NCBI GenBank assembly: GCA_947396885.1
Contig: OX377202.1
Span: 17,546,001 to 17,610,000, forward strand
Reading direction: 5' to 3'
DNA: 64,000 bases
Origin: Heligmosomoides polygyrus polygyrus
Taxonomy: Eukaryota > Nematoda > Chromadorea > Rhabditida > Heligmosomidae
Shown here: positions 22,545 through 32,120 of the stretch, piece by piece
How the letters are laid out: every line of letters starts with the position of its first letter
Numbering within the stretch: position 1 is the first letter of the stretch
The notes under the pieces: generated by a model
Told to the model about the DNA's origin: nothing
What the model saw: only the letters and a program-made list of their open reading frames with translations
Database searches by the model: none
Translations under genes and position numbers: made by a program

Positions 22545-23426
22545 TTAATAGTAATAATACTTTTCCCAACGCGAGCTATACATTCCATATCTATAAAAGT
22601 CAAAACTAGAAGAATTAGTAAAACACATGAAGTCATTTTCGACACCATCTTGGTTGCTGAACTTTTTATCCTTCACATGACGATCTAATTGCTTGGAAAA
22701 ATTATTATTGGTAGGGGACGGATCCAGTGAATATTGTGGATGTGACAGAATTTCCTTTCCCGATTCATTCAGTTTCTGGAAAACAACTTTTGAAACGTGC
22801 GGAAGCGCGTTGTCATGCAGTAGGATTGGGCCTCTTCGATTGTCCAAAGCCGGTTGTTTTTCAATCAACTTCTGGTGCATCACTTCAACTTCGGTACAGT
22901 TCTCCTCCGCTGTGATAGTCTCTCCAGTCTCCAAGAACTTGTAATAGACCACACCATCCACCATTGTTCACCATACGGTCACCATAGTCTTCCTTTGATG
23001 GAGACTTGGTTTCGGCATCTCCATCTTTGGGAATCTCTTCTTGTCCAGCTATTGTGCAGAGCGACGACGATTGTCATAAAGGATCCATGTTTCGTCGCAT
23101 GTCACGATCCTGTTCAAAAAGGACCCCATAGATTGCGCAGCGTTAACAAAACACAAGTGTCGTGGCGCTTCAGCATCTGTCCAGCAGTTAGCTCGTGCGG
23201 AACCGATTTATCCAATTTCTTCACTTTCCGATCGCATTTAAGTGGCAAACGGTAGTGTTGCCGTCAACTCCAAAATGCTGTACTATCTCTCTTACAGTTT
23301 TACGCGGATCCGATTCCACCATGGCTTTGAGTTAGTCGTCATTAAGGAGTGATGGCGGCCTACCTCTGTCGTATTCTTCGAAACTTTCATCTTCAGATCG
23401 AACCCTTTCGAGCCAGTGGGAAATTG
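22545..23426 (-). pseudogene. Mariner transposase, catalytic part
   Basis: On the minus strand the sequence reads a GRPPSLL linker near 23365, then the first catalytic Asp in CDETW (about 23095), the second in LLHDNALPHVS (about 22822-22790) and a degraded third-Asp region (SLDPSPTNNN). In-frame stops and frame changes are scattered, for instance after the linker. The BEL 5' LTR cuts the gene at 23427. Confidence 0.85.
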
Positions 23427-23937
23427 TGTCGACAAAGTCGACTTGATCTATTGTGTTGCTTAGGTCTAGTGTTGTAATTGACTTAAGAATTTAATCCTTT
23501 CACATTTATGTGCTATTTGTGTGTGTGTTATTTGCTACTCAATTACTAAGTGCTTTACAATTGTCAGGTTTAAATCGATAGTAGCTCTTGTGCCTCGTTC
23601 CCATGCCTTCGAGTTATGTTTTGACAAGATATCTGCGGCTCGCGGCTATCTCCGCCGCCATCACAATTCTGCTGCATAAAAGCCGGTGGAGAGGAGAGAG
23701 GATCACCTTTCTGACTTTCGCCTTTTGCCTGTGCTCTTCGCCTTCTCGCTTCTACACAAGTGCCCTCTCTCCTCCCCACAAGTTCTACAGCGTGTGAGTT
23801 GATTTCATTTGTATTATTTTTTGTTTGTATATAAACTTATAAAACTAACTTGTGTTAAATACAGCACAAGTTCACACATTAGTCCCGCGTGGCACCATAC
23901 AAGTGGGGTAGGACTAGTGAGAGAGTCAGCACTTTCA
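23427..23937 (+). repeat. BEL 5' LTR
   Basis: It begins TGTCGACAAAGTCGAC and ends CA at 23937, just before the primer binding site. It contains a TATA-like GCATAAAAG near 23673, and the T-rich and C-rich block at 23690-23785 could be the transcribed leader. Compared with the 3' LTR at a constant offset of 10374, I find one substitution (T at 23871, C at 34245) and no indels. Confidence 0.95.
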
Positions 23938-23949
23938 TGGTGCATCGGC
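23938..23949 (+). promoter_or_regulatory. Primer binding site for tRNA-Gly
   Basis: TGGTGCATCGGC directly follows the LTR terminal CA. It is complementary to the 3' end of nematode tRNA-Gly(GCC), which ends CCGATGCA plus CCA. The match is 12 nt and then stops. It primes minus-strand DNA synthesis, and its position fixes the LTR end. Confidence 0.85.
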
Positions 23950-24192
23950 TGACCGATCCCAGGTCAGCATTTCACTCGTCACAGATCTTTCACGATTCTG
24001 TGAAGCACTTTCAGAGGGCATCGGCTGACCCCTCCCAGGTCAGCACTTCTCTCATCACAGATCTTTCACGATTCTGTGAAGCCTGAATCTCCACCCTCAC
24101 TTTCTTCTGTGGGAGTAACGAGGTCGTAAGATCAGCCTTTCCAGTAGTCTATCAATTTCACATTTGTGCCCATCGCCTTTTTTGGGAAAATC
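23950..24192 (+). other. BEL leader with internal direct repeat
   Basis: The leader contains a duplicated block: ATCGGCTGACC...CCCAGGTCAGCA...TCACAGATCTTTCACGATTCTG occurs at about 23944-24004 and again at about 24019-24079. A packaging or dimerisation role is possible but not shown by the sequence. Confidence 0.6.
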
Positions 24193-25764
24193 ATGGCGTA
24201 CCAACTTGCGACCCCTAAGAGGTTAATTACCCACTACTCCACAAAATTGGAGACGGTATTGACGCGCTTCAAAGAAGAGGGATTGGAGAAACTCAGCGTA
24301 ACTTCACCAGAAGGTGGCACAGACCCAAACCCTTTTTCGGATAGTCTTCCACGTTTAGAGGAAGCTGTAGGGGCAATGGAAGAGGGTACATCAAAACTAA
24401 AACAAGTCCTACATGACTACGCAGTCGAAATGAGCAGTAGGACTGACTGGCCCTCAAAAGAGAAGGAAGACTTCGAGCAATACACCTCTTTAGCCGAAAA
24501 AGCTCTTATTAATGCCTTCGACTACACTTTGCTCCTTCAAGCACGAGTACGTGCTTTCAAGTCCACAAGTGCTTTACTCCCAACACAGCCAGCCCAGCGA
24601 GTGACATTTGACCCTACGCATGACACAAGAAGAATCGAACTTCCCACCCTCCCGATTCCCACATTCTCTGGGAATATATGGGATTGGGATAATTTCTGGG
24701 AATTGTTCAGCAAGAACGTTCATTCCCAAAGCTTACCAGAGCTGTTTAAATTCAATTACCTTTTAAATGCGCTTAATGGTGAGGCTCTGGAGTCCGTCAA
24801 AAAATTTCAAGTCACGACGGACAATTATAGCAAAGCCATCGAATTCCTTAAAAACAAGTACGGGAATTCAGAAGAACTTGTTTTCCGACTCATCGACAAG
24901 TTGGAAAAATCTTCACTACGATCTTCTTCTTTGCACGATCAAAGGTCACTCTTCGAGCAAATCCAAGTAATTGTGGAACAACTAAAGCTTAAGGGAGAGC
25001 ACGTGGACAGCCAATGGCTAATAAAAAAGGTCCTAGCAAAGTTTCCAGAACAGGTACAACGAAAGGTTCTGGCCAAAAAGCAAGGAGCATGTAGCGAGAA
25101 TCCCTTCCGAATGAGCTCATTAATTGAGTTCCTGGAAGAAATTATTTCCAATGAGGAAATGATCTCGCTGTACGTAGACCAACGGTCAACACCCAGCCCA
25201 CAGCGTCAATCAGCCCCTGGGAAGAAACCGTATTTCGGTACGAAGAGCAATGTTTCGTGCATGTATTGCCACAAAAACCACAAGTCCTTTACCTGCGATA
25301 AATATAAAACTCCGCAAGAGAGGTCTCAATACCTGCGCGAAAAGAAGTTGTGCCTCATCTGCGCTGCGCCTGACCACTCAACGACCCAGTGCAAAAAGCG
25401 ACCGTGTTTCAAATGCCAAAAGCCACACCACACGTCCTGCTGCTTCCAACTTCAGACGACACAGACAACCTATGCAGCGAAAAAAGAGGACGTCCGTAAG
25501 GGGAAAGAGGCATTTGCAAAAAACACAAGTCCAAGGGTCACTAAACCAACTGCTAAGGTGAACCAGGTAATTCATGAGACCCCGCTCAACCAAGAGACAA
25601 ATGTGCTGGAGGCTCATTTGGATCAAGGACCGTTGCCAGCACGACAAACCTTCCTTCCGACGGGGGAACTAACGGTTCATGACCCCCAGAACAACGTCCT
25701 CAAGAAAATTCCAATTCTTTTGGACTGGAGCAGAAATCTCCTTCATCCATACGGATTTGGTTGA
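24193..25764 (+). CDS. BEL Gag (with start of protease region)
   Basis: I choose the ATG at 24193 (context AAAATCATGG). The frame is open upstream to 24166 but lacks an ATG there. Residues about 155-320 form the gag region typical of BEL elements (PTFSGNIWDWDNFWELF). Three cysteine knuckles follow: CMYCHKNHKSFTC (about 355), CLICAAPDHSTTQC (about 386) and CFKCQKPHHTSCC (about 405). These bind nucleic acid during packaging. The C-terminal 60 residues (LPTGELTV...) are the beginning of the aspartic protease domain. The frame leaves the protease just where its catalytic Asp should be and ends at 25764, while pol continues in the +1 frame. Confidence 0.93.
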   Translation: MAYQLATPKRLITHYSTKLETVLTRFKEEGLEKLSVTSPEGGTDPNPFSDSLPRLEEAVGAMEEGTSKLKQVLHDYAVEMSSRTDWPSKEKEDFEQYTSLAEKALINAFDYTLLLQARVRAFKSTSALLPTQPAQRVTFDPTHDTRRIELPTLPIPTFSGNIWDWDNFWELFSKNVHSQSLPELFKFNYLLNALNGEALESVKKFQVTTDNYSKAIEFLKNKYGNSEELVFRLIDKLEKSSLRSSSLHDQRSLFEQIQVIVEQLKLKGEHVDSQWLIKKVLAKFPEQVQRKVLAKKQGACSENPFRMSSLIEFLEEIISNEEMISLYVDQRSTPSPQRQSAPGKKPYFGTKSNVSCMYCHKNHKSFTCDKYKTPQERSQYLREKKLCLICAAPDHSTTQCKKRPCFKCQKPHHTSCCFQLQTTQTTYAAKKEDVRKGKEAFAKNTSPRVTKPTAKVNQVIHETPLNQETNVLEAHLDQGPLPARQTFLPTGELTVHDPQNNVLKKIPILLDWSRNLLHPYGFG

Positions 25765-28700
25765 GCAGCTCAACTTGAGCACATCTGACCCAGTTATGCT
25801 TCGCCTACACACCTTCGATAGCGAACAAGTGCAGGAAAAAAGCTGCAAGCGAGTTCGACTTGAAGCATGGGATACAGATGGAGAACCAATTTCTCTGGAA
25901 CTCTTTACTCATAACATTCTAACGAAGCCTTTTGCAACCCCACCCATTCGAGAGGAAGATATCAAGTTTGCTCAGTCTCTCAATCCACCCATCCAACTTC
26001 AAAGTCAAAAGTCAGCAGTCAAGCCCATGATACTATTAGGCTGTGATCAGTTATGGTCTCTGGTTCGTAATGACCAGAACCATATCACATTGCCATCTGG
26101 GCTCCACGTCATACCAACTCGTCTAGGACATTTAGTTACAGGACAGCTCTGCAACACTTGTCCTAAACATTACGAGAACGAGTTGGAAAGGTGGGATGGA
26201 TTCTGGTCTCTCGATGGGCAAATAAATAACGTTGTATGTTCCAGTACTGAAGACGATAAGGAAGATTCTTGGGAAAGGTTTTGGACACTTGACTCAGCCG
26301 GAACGGAAGAGTTCTCAGCTCCAGACAAGGAACTGCTTTCAATAGAAGACAAACAAGTGTGGGAAAACTTCAACTCCACCATTCAAAGGAGGGAGGATGG
26401 CTATTACGTGCGCCTTCCATGGAAGAACGTAACAGCGTCGCTTCCAGACAATAAAGCAATAGCTTTCCACCGTCTGGTTAGCGTATGGAACACTCTTCAG
26501 AAGGATCAAGATCTACTGGATCAGTATGACGGGATCTTCCGCGAACAGCTGAACCTTGGCATTCTCGAACATGTCGAGGAGAATCGGAGTGTCGAAGGCT
26601 CAACTACACGTGTACATTATACCCCTCATCAGGCAGTGCTGACGCCTCATAAGACCACTACGAAAATTCGAATTGTTTACGATGCGTCTGCACACTATAA
26701 GGGATGCCCGTCTCTGAACGATGTACTACATCGGGGACCTGTGATCTTGCCATCTCTTTATGGAGTCCTTCTACGTTTTCGAATAGGGCGGATCGCGCTT
26801 ATCTCAGACGTAGAAAAAGCATTTCTACAAGTGAGACTTCATGAAGAAGATAGGGATGCGACACGCTGCCTATGGCTTCGGGATTACAAGTCGCCACCAT
26901 CACGAGAAAACTTACAGGTCCTTCGATTTACTCGAGTAACCTTTGGCCTAAATTCATCACCTTTCCTACTATCTGGCACGATGCACTATCACTTAGACCG
27001 ACACGTCGACGACGCTAGATTAGCTGGTGATATAAAGGCGAATTTGTACGTAGACAACCTGATTCTCACGGAGGATTACTTAGACAAGGCTTTCTACACG
27101 TATTTGAAGACTAAGGAAATTTTCGAGCACCTAAGAATGAATATTCGCGAATTTGTGAGCAACGACTCTCGGCTCACAAGTAGGATGGCTACTAAAGACA
27201 AGTCCTCTGAAAGTTCCCCCAAGGTGTTAGGAGTCCTTTGGAACTCCTCCAATGACTGCCTGGAAATTTCGTGCAATATTTCAAAGGGAACACATGTCAC
27301 GAAGAGGACAGTGGCCAGCGCCATCGCTTCGATATATGATCCCCTCGGCTTCATGTTGCCACTCATTCACAAAGCGAAACTTTTTCTACGCTGTCTCTGG
27401 CAAAATGAGCTAGATTGGGACGAGGAGATTCCTCCGCATCTCAAGGAAAAGTGGGGCCAAGTTATCGAAGACATGCAGGGATTCACAAAAACCATCCCGC
27501 GATTCCTGATAAAGAAGAATGTGAACGCAGTGCTGGTCAGTTTCGCTGATGCTAGCAGCGAGGCCATCGCTGCATGTGTTTACATTTGTTCAGAAGGCGA
27601 TTCTAACCTCCTAATAGCAAAAAGTAAGCTGCCGTCGATCAAGTCGAAGGCAACTATACCAAAATTGGAATTAGATGCTGTCACATTGGCGCTGAGAATT
27701 ACCAACGCAGTGGTCACACAAGTCCAGTCGACGCTAGACATCCGTCAGATTTTCATTCTGACTGACTCCGAAATAGCACTCAAATGGATCAAATCCCGAC
27801 CCCTGAAGGAAGCTGGAGTGATGGTGTTCAACAGACTCATGGAAATTGAAAGGATCATCGACCACCTCCACAGCAGCGGTCGTGAAGTGTTCTTCGGTCA
27901 TATCCCAACAACTCTAAATCCGGCAGATTGTGCTACCCGCGGGTTAAATCAACATGAATTGGCGGAACATTTTTGGTGGACAGGGCCGGCTATACTCAAG
28001 GAGCCAACAAGAGATTGGTCAAGGACCTTCAAATATTTGGAGGCCTACGAGCGAAAGGGAGAGGACCCAGGTCCTCCTCTTCCGACAGAGGTCAGCGAGA
28101 TTCTCGTGACGAGCCAACATGCGGACCAGGCTGAAGAGGAACACGAACTAGAAGACGTCTTCCAGGTCCTTGAAAACCGTCCTCTTAAGGAAACGAAACG
28201 AGTTGTCTCCTACGTGCTCCGGTTTGTCAATAAGCTTGTTGACCGGGTTAATAAAAGGCGCCCTTCACCGAAACAAGTCTCCTCCACAATTCGATTATTT
28301 AAGTCTGACTCGGCAGCTATCTCGGGTCAAGAAATAACTGCAGCTGGTAAACTTCTGGTGAGGCTTCACCAAAAGTCCAAAATAACGTCGTCAATTTTAC
28401 GATCTCTACATCACTTAAACATAAAAATGGACGACGAAGGGTTACTACGCTGCTATGGGAGACTAGAACAGAGCCAACTGGCAGAAGAAGCGAAAAAGCC
28501 CCTAATTGTTTTGCAAAATTCATGGCTAGCAAAGGCCATCATCCGTGATGCCCACAGTAATGGCCATCCAGGAATTAGTCATACCATGGCCATTGTCAGG
28601 CAGCGATACTGGATTCCTAAATTAAGAGCACAAGTCACGCGCATTGTAAGGAAATGTATTCCATGTCAAAAATTCAATAATTTACCCTTCAAGTATCCCA

Positions 28701-29746
28701 ACCAGGGAGCTCTTCCTAAACGGCATGTACAACGCTCACGACCCTTCGCTCATGTGGGATTGGATTATTTTGGACCATTGTGCGTGGCGCACCCAGATGG
28801 AAACGAAACAAAGTGCTACGGGTGCATAATTACTTGCACAGTCACCAGGCTTATCCATCTCGATGCGGTAGGTGACCTCTCTACGACGTCGTTCCTACGC
28901 ATGCTCAGACGATTTTTTAGTAGAAGAGGAATTCCTATCTCAGTCACAAGTGATAATGCTCCAACCTTTGCATTGGCGGATAGCATCCTTCGCGACTGTG
29001 CGGTGGCTGCCCAAAACGATCCAGAAGTGGAAAGAATGACAAGTAATAGAGGGATCGAGTGGCACTACATAACACCGTATGCCCCCTGGCAAGGAGGGTT
29101 CTACGAAAGACTGATAAAATCAGTTAAACACTCCTTGTACAAAACACTGGGCAAAGCAAAGCCATCTTATGATGAGCTCCATACAATTTTAGCTGAGATA
29201 GAGTGCCTACTTAATACACGCCCTCTAATACATTTGGACTCGAACTCTCCTGAGCAACAAGTTCTCCGACCTATCGACTTTCTTCAGAACGAGTTTGAGG
29301 TTCCATATCCAATGGATCGCTTGGAGAAAGACGAAGACGACCCTACCTTCGTGCCTCCAGAAGAGCAGCAAGTCATAAGAACCAAATTGCAAGCTATCAG
29401 CGCGTTGCAATCCTCCTGCAAGCGTACCGAAAAATTTTGGCAAGCATGGCAGACGGAATACCTGACACAGTTAAGAGAGAAACACCAACTCGAAGTAGGA
29501 AAACAGAAGGGATCGCATTGCGTACCTAGGACAGACAACCTAGTGCTGATTTGCGATCCAGTTCAACCTCGCCACTGCTGGAAGATGGGACGCATCCTGG
29601 AATTAGGACGTACTGGTGGTGCAGTACGAGAGGCAACTGTCATTCTGCCCTCAGGAAGGAAAATTCGGCGACCCATAAATCAGCTTGTCCCATTGGAACT
29701 ATCCGAACCCGAAAGCGAATTAGAAAACACATCGGCGCTTTCCTAG
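25679..29746 (+). CDS. BEL Pol: protease, RT, RNase H, integrase
   Basis: This 1355-codon open frame overlaps gag by 86 nt in the +1 frame. Its first ATG is probably fortuitous because the family normally makes a Gag-Pol fusion. Domain order: A16-type protease after TGAEISFIH (residues 15-135); RT with LISDVEKAFLQV (about 377) and YVDNLILT (about 457), the second motif having Asn where many RTs have Asp, which I believe is usual for nematode BEL elements; RNase H-like A17 region with FADASSEA (about 621) and LTDSEIALKW (about 696); integrase zinc region H-x3-H...C-x2-C (about 958-998); integrase core D,D,E in GLDYFG (1027), TSDNAP (1091) and QGGFYERL (1142); and a C-terminal domain ending RRPINQLVPLE. 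No internal stop. Confidence 0.93.
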   Translation: MTPRTTSSRKFQFFWTGAEISFIHTDLVEQLNLSTSDPVMLRLHTFDSEQVQEKSCKRVRLEAWDTDGEPISLELFTHNILTKPFATPPIREEDIKFAQSLNPPIQLQSQKSAVKPMILLGCDQLWSLVRNDQNHITLPSGLHVIPTRLGHLVTGQLCNTCPKHYENELERWDGFWSLDGQINNVVCSSTEDDKEDSWERFWTLDSAGTEEFSAPDKELLSIEDKQVWENFNSTIQRREDGYYVRLPWKNVTASLPDNKAIAFHRLVSVWNTLQKDQDLLDQYDGIFREQLNLGILEHVEENRSVEGSTTRVHYTPHQAVLTPHKTTTKIRIVYDASAHYKGCPSLNDVLHRGPVILPSLYGVLLRFRIGRIALISDVEKAFLQVRLHEEDRDATRCLWLRDYKSPPSRENLQVLRFTRVTFGLNSSPFLLSGTMHYHLDRHVDDARLAGDIKANLYVDNLILTEDYLDKAFYTYLKTKEIFEHLRMNIREFVSNDSRLTSRMATKDKSSESSPKVLGVLWNSSNDCLEISCNISKGTHVTKRTVASAIASIYDPLGFMLPLIHKAKLFLRCLWQNELDWDEEIPPHLKEKWGQVIEDMQGFTKTIPRFLIKKNVNAVLVSFADASSEAIAACVYICSEGDSNLLIAKSKLPSIKSKATIPKLELDAVTLALRITNAVVTQVQSTLDIRQIFILTDSEIALKWIKSRPLKEAGVMVFNRLMEIERIIDHLHSSGREVFFGHIPTTLNPADCATRGLNQHELAEHFWWTGPAILKEPTRDWSRTFKYLEAYERKGEDPGPPLPTEVSEILVTSQHADQAEEEHELEDVFQVLENRPLKETKRVVSYVLRFVNKLVDRVNKRRPSPKQVSSTIRLFKSDSAAISGQEITAAGKLLVRLHQKSKITSSILRSLHHLNIKMDDEGLLRCYGRLEQSQLAEEAKKPLIVLQNSWLAKAIIRDAHSNGHPGISHTMAIVRQRYWIPKLRAQVTRIVRKCIPCQKFNNLPFKYPNQGALPKRHVQRSRPFAHVGLDYFGPLCVAHPDGNETKCYGCIITCTVTRLIHLDAVGDLSTTSFLRMLRRFFSRRGIPISVTSDNAPTFALADSILRDCAVAAQNDPEVERMTSNRGIEWHYITPYAPWQGGFYERLIKSVKHSLYKTLGKAKPSYDELHTILAEIECLLNTRPLIHLDSNSPEQQVLRPIDFLQNEFEVPYPMDRLEKDEDDPTFVPPEEQQVIRTKLQAISALQSSCKRTEKFWQAWQTEYLTQLREKHQLEVGKQKGSHCVPRTDNLVLICDPVQPRHCWKMGRILELGRTGGAVREATVILPSGRKIRRPINQLVPLELSEPESELENTSALS

Positions 29747-29857
29747 GAAAGAAACGTTGTGGCGGAAGCAGCTGGAACAGGAACTCCGGAAAGTGAAGGT
29801 CGATATAACCTGCGACCACGCAGACAAGTAAATCCCGAACCTGGACACAGCAGATCA

Positions 29858-32035
29858 ATGGGGACTTTCCCTCTGTTTGTGGTCGGGTTACTAAGCTTAA
29901 TCGGGACTTGCCAAGGAGGGCCATATTCCATACGGTGTATCAAAGGTGGAATCCAATTATTCTCCCCTGATAGGGCACCGTATGAGGTATGCGCTGAAGA
30001 ATTCTGCACAACCCTCGAAGCTCCGGAGCTAACGGAAACTCTGCGCTTACCACCACAAGTAACTCTACACGACTATCAGGTGCAGTGGAAGCTAACCAAC
30101 GACACAGTTGGCACGATCGAGACAATTTGCCCAGCAAGTCCGTTCTGTGATAATGTCGACTGTACGTTTTGCTCCACCCTAATCTTGAACCCCGAATGTT
30201 GGCCATTAGGTGCAATAATGGCAACGGCGGTTCTTCTGTACTTCTTCATCACCGGCTGTTACGTATTCCTCTACGTACCTGTGGTTGTCGGAAGTCCTAT
30301 AAGACTCATAACACGCTTCTTCATTCAAGGTTTCTGGCGCATTTTTGTCGCCATCCTTCGATGCACTAGACGCAACAGAAGGCCTCAAAATCGCATGAGA
30401 CGAGCAGACCTTGTAGAGCTCTTGGCGGTTTTGACCCTTATTTTATGTCTGGTAAATATTAACGAAAGCTGCCAACAAGTGGAGGTATTTTCACATTCCT
30501 CCACTGTTTGCGAAAAATTTGATGAAGGGGAGATTTGCAGAGTTCACGTGTCAGAGGTCCTACAAGTGAACCCGTTCAAAAAAGAAGCATGTTTCAGGTT
30601 GCTCCGAGGAAATGCCTCGGTTCACGAATTTAGAGTAACCTGGCAAACACTATCCCTTTTCTGCGAGCCGGAAACCATAATGTTCACTCGTGACACCACA
30701 CATCGCGTAGTGGACAGCAAGAGGTGTCCTCACATGGGTTCTTGCGTAGGCCGAAAATGCGAAGACGTCAATAGCACAAGTATGCTACCTGAGCTGGAAG
30801 AAGGAAACAAGTACCCTGGAAACACTGCCTGTGTTGAGTCCTGTGGAGGACCTGGGTGCGACTGTTTTTATTTAAGCTCAGGCTGCTTATTTTACCGCAT
30901 TTACGTGGTACCAGAATCTCCAAAAGTTTACGAAATCTATAAGTGTAACAGGTGGAATGAAGCAGCAAAAGTGAAGTTCACCCACACCGATATAACACAG
31001 GGGAAAACTCAGTCCTACACTGCGTTCATGTCACCGAACGTTCCAGTTATTTGGAAGTCCTTTACGGCAACCCTGAGTTCCATCACAGTTCCACCTCTTC
31101 CACTACTAAATAGCTTCTTTATAACTGACAATACCTCAACCGCGCTATGGGACTCGAAATTAATCCCAGCCCTGCAGTGCCAAGATAAAGACTCTGCAGA
31201 AAACTTGGATTGCGAAGTAAGAGACAAGTGCATCTGTAACCCTGCTGAGGTCCATGCAAACTGCAGGTGTAAGGAACTAAATATTTCCGCGTGCATGTCG
31301 AATATACAGCGTAGACTGCCAGTCATCTTGTCGGCTCTATCCTTTAGACGATCAGCAGATGGTCAAGTATGGGCTTCAGTTCCAAGCATGACAACTGCCG
31401 AAATAATACTGAACGTCCAGGATAAGTTGAGAACCGACATAACAACCGATAGCGCAGTATGCTCCATAGAAAACGCAGTAGTAACAGGGTGTTACAAATG
31501 CGCAAAAGGAGCGGAAACAAAGGTCACCTGCAGAGCATCTAAAAAGATTCACGCAGAAGTAACCTGCGGCGATGCAAGTTTCACCATTGAATGTGACGAA
31601 AAGGGTATAACATCCGCATTGAAGCTCAGCTTTCGAAGCGCGCGCATCTACCAAAAGTGCAAATATTCTTGCGGTAGAGGTACCTCAACCTTCGAGATCG
31701 CCGGGATCCTCAAATTTACCCATATGGCAAACGGGCTCCTCTACAAGTGGGTCAAAGGAGAAACAACTGACGACACTGAATTTTCCTTACCCGACTTGTG
31801 GCACATTACCGACGTGTTCATGAACTGGTACAAATGCTTAATGGCAGCCATCATAGGAGTCTTACTGCTACTATTTGGGACCTACATTTTCCTTACAACG
31901 TGTGGGGCCCGCATTTTCTTCTGGACAATTCGTATGGTAGTCTCTATCCTACTTACTCCAGTACGCAGGTTTTTTCGTGCAATTACCATCCTTCTCTGCA
32001 AAAGACCTCACACAAGTCAAAAGAAGATCATATAA
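29858..32035 (+). CDS. Envelope-like glycoprotein (phlebovirus Gc/G2-like)
   Basis: The frame is open from about 29759, and its upstream part (RYNLRPRRQV) resembles the tail of BEL Pol proteins. The first ATG is 29858, at once followed by a signal peptide (LFVVGLLSLIG). The 725-residue product has a membrane segment at about 118-145, a second hydrophobic stretch at 184-202 that looks like an internal signal, a cysteine-rich ectodomain (about 204-658), a membrane anchor (about 661-680) and a basic tail. The block CGGPGCDCFYLSSGC (about 328-342) sits where class II fusion proteins of the phlebovirus Gc type carry their fusion loop. Several N-glycosylation sites (NAS, NST, NTS, NIS) are visible. 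Such env genes are known in nematode BEL elements. The role in cell-to-cell transfer is inferred. Confidence 0.88.
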   Translation: MGTFPLFVVGLLSLIGTCQGGPYSIRCIKGGIQLFSPDRAPYEVCAEEFCTTLEAPELTETLRLPPQVTLHDYQVQWKLTNDTVGTIETICPASPFCDNVDCTFCSTLILNPECWPLGAIMATAVLLYFFITGCYVFLYVPVVVGSPIRLITRFFIQGFWRIFVAILRCTRRNRRPQNRMRRADLVELLAVLTLILCLVNINESCQQVEVFSHSSTVCEKFDEGEICRVHVSEVLQVNPFKKEACFRLLRGNASVHEFRVTWQTLSLFCEPETIMFTRDTTHRVVDSKRCPHMGSCVGRKCEDVNSTSMLPELEEGNKYPGNTACVESCGGPGCDCFYLSSGCLFYRIYVVPESPKVYEIYKCNRWNEAAKVKFTHTDITQGKTQSYTAFMSPNVPVIWKSFTATLSSITVPPLPLLNSFFITDNTSTALWDSKLIPALQCQDKDSAENLDCEVRDKCICNPAEVHANCRCKELNISACMSNIQRRLPVILSALSFRRSADGQVWASVPSMTTAEIILNVQDKLRTDITTDSAVCSIENAVVTGCYKCAKGAETKVTCRASKKIHAEVTCGDASFTIECDEKGITSALKLSFRSARIYQKCKYSCGRGTSTFEIAGILKFTHMANGLLYKWVKGETTDDTEFSLPDLWHITDVFMNWYKCLMAAIIGVLLLLFGTYIFLTTCGARIFFWTIRMVVSILLTPVRRFFRAITILLCKRPHTSQKKII

Positions 32036-32120
32036 AAAACAGATAGCAAAACAAGGAAAAATAGGCAGTAGAATACTAGTAGCCGTTAGAATATTTTACT
32101 TTAAAGCTTCTAATTTCAGC

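Noticed and set aside
23570..23779. 69-codon ORFs on both strands within the BEL LTRs
   Set aside because: They occur identically in both LTRs, overlap promoter and leader sequence, and have no motif. Openness is explained by low stop density in the C/T-rich block.
27047..27058. YVDN in the BEL reverse transcriptase as an inactivating mutation
   Set aside because: I recall the same Asn in other nematode BEL elements, so it is probably lineage-typical; an alignment would settle it.
31015..31654. Minus-strand ORFs of about 100 codons across env
   Set aside because: They lie antisense to a well-supported gene and show no domain.
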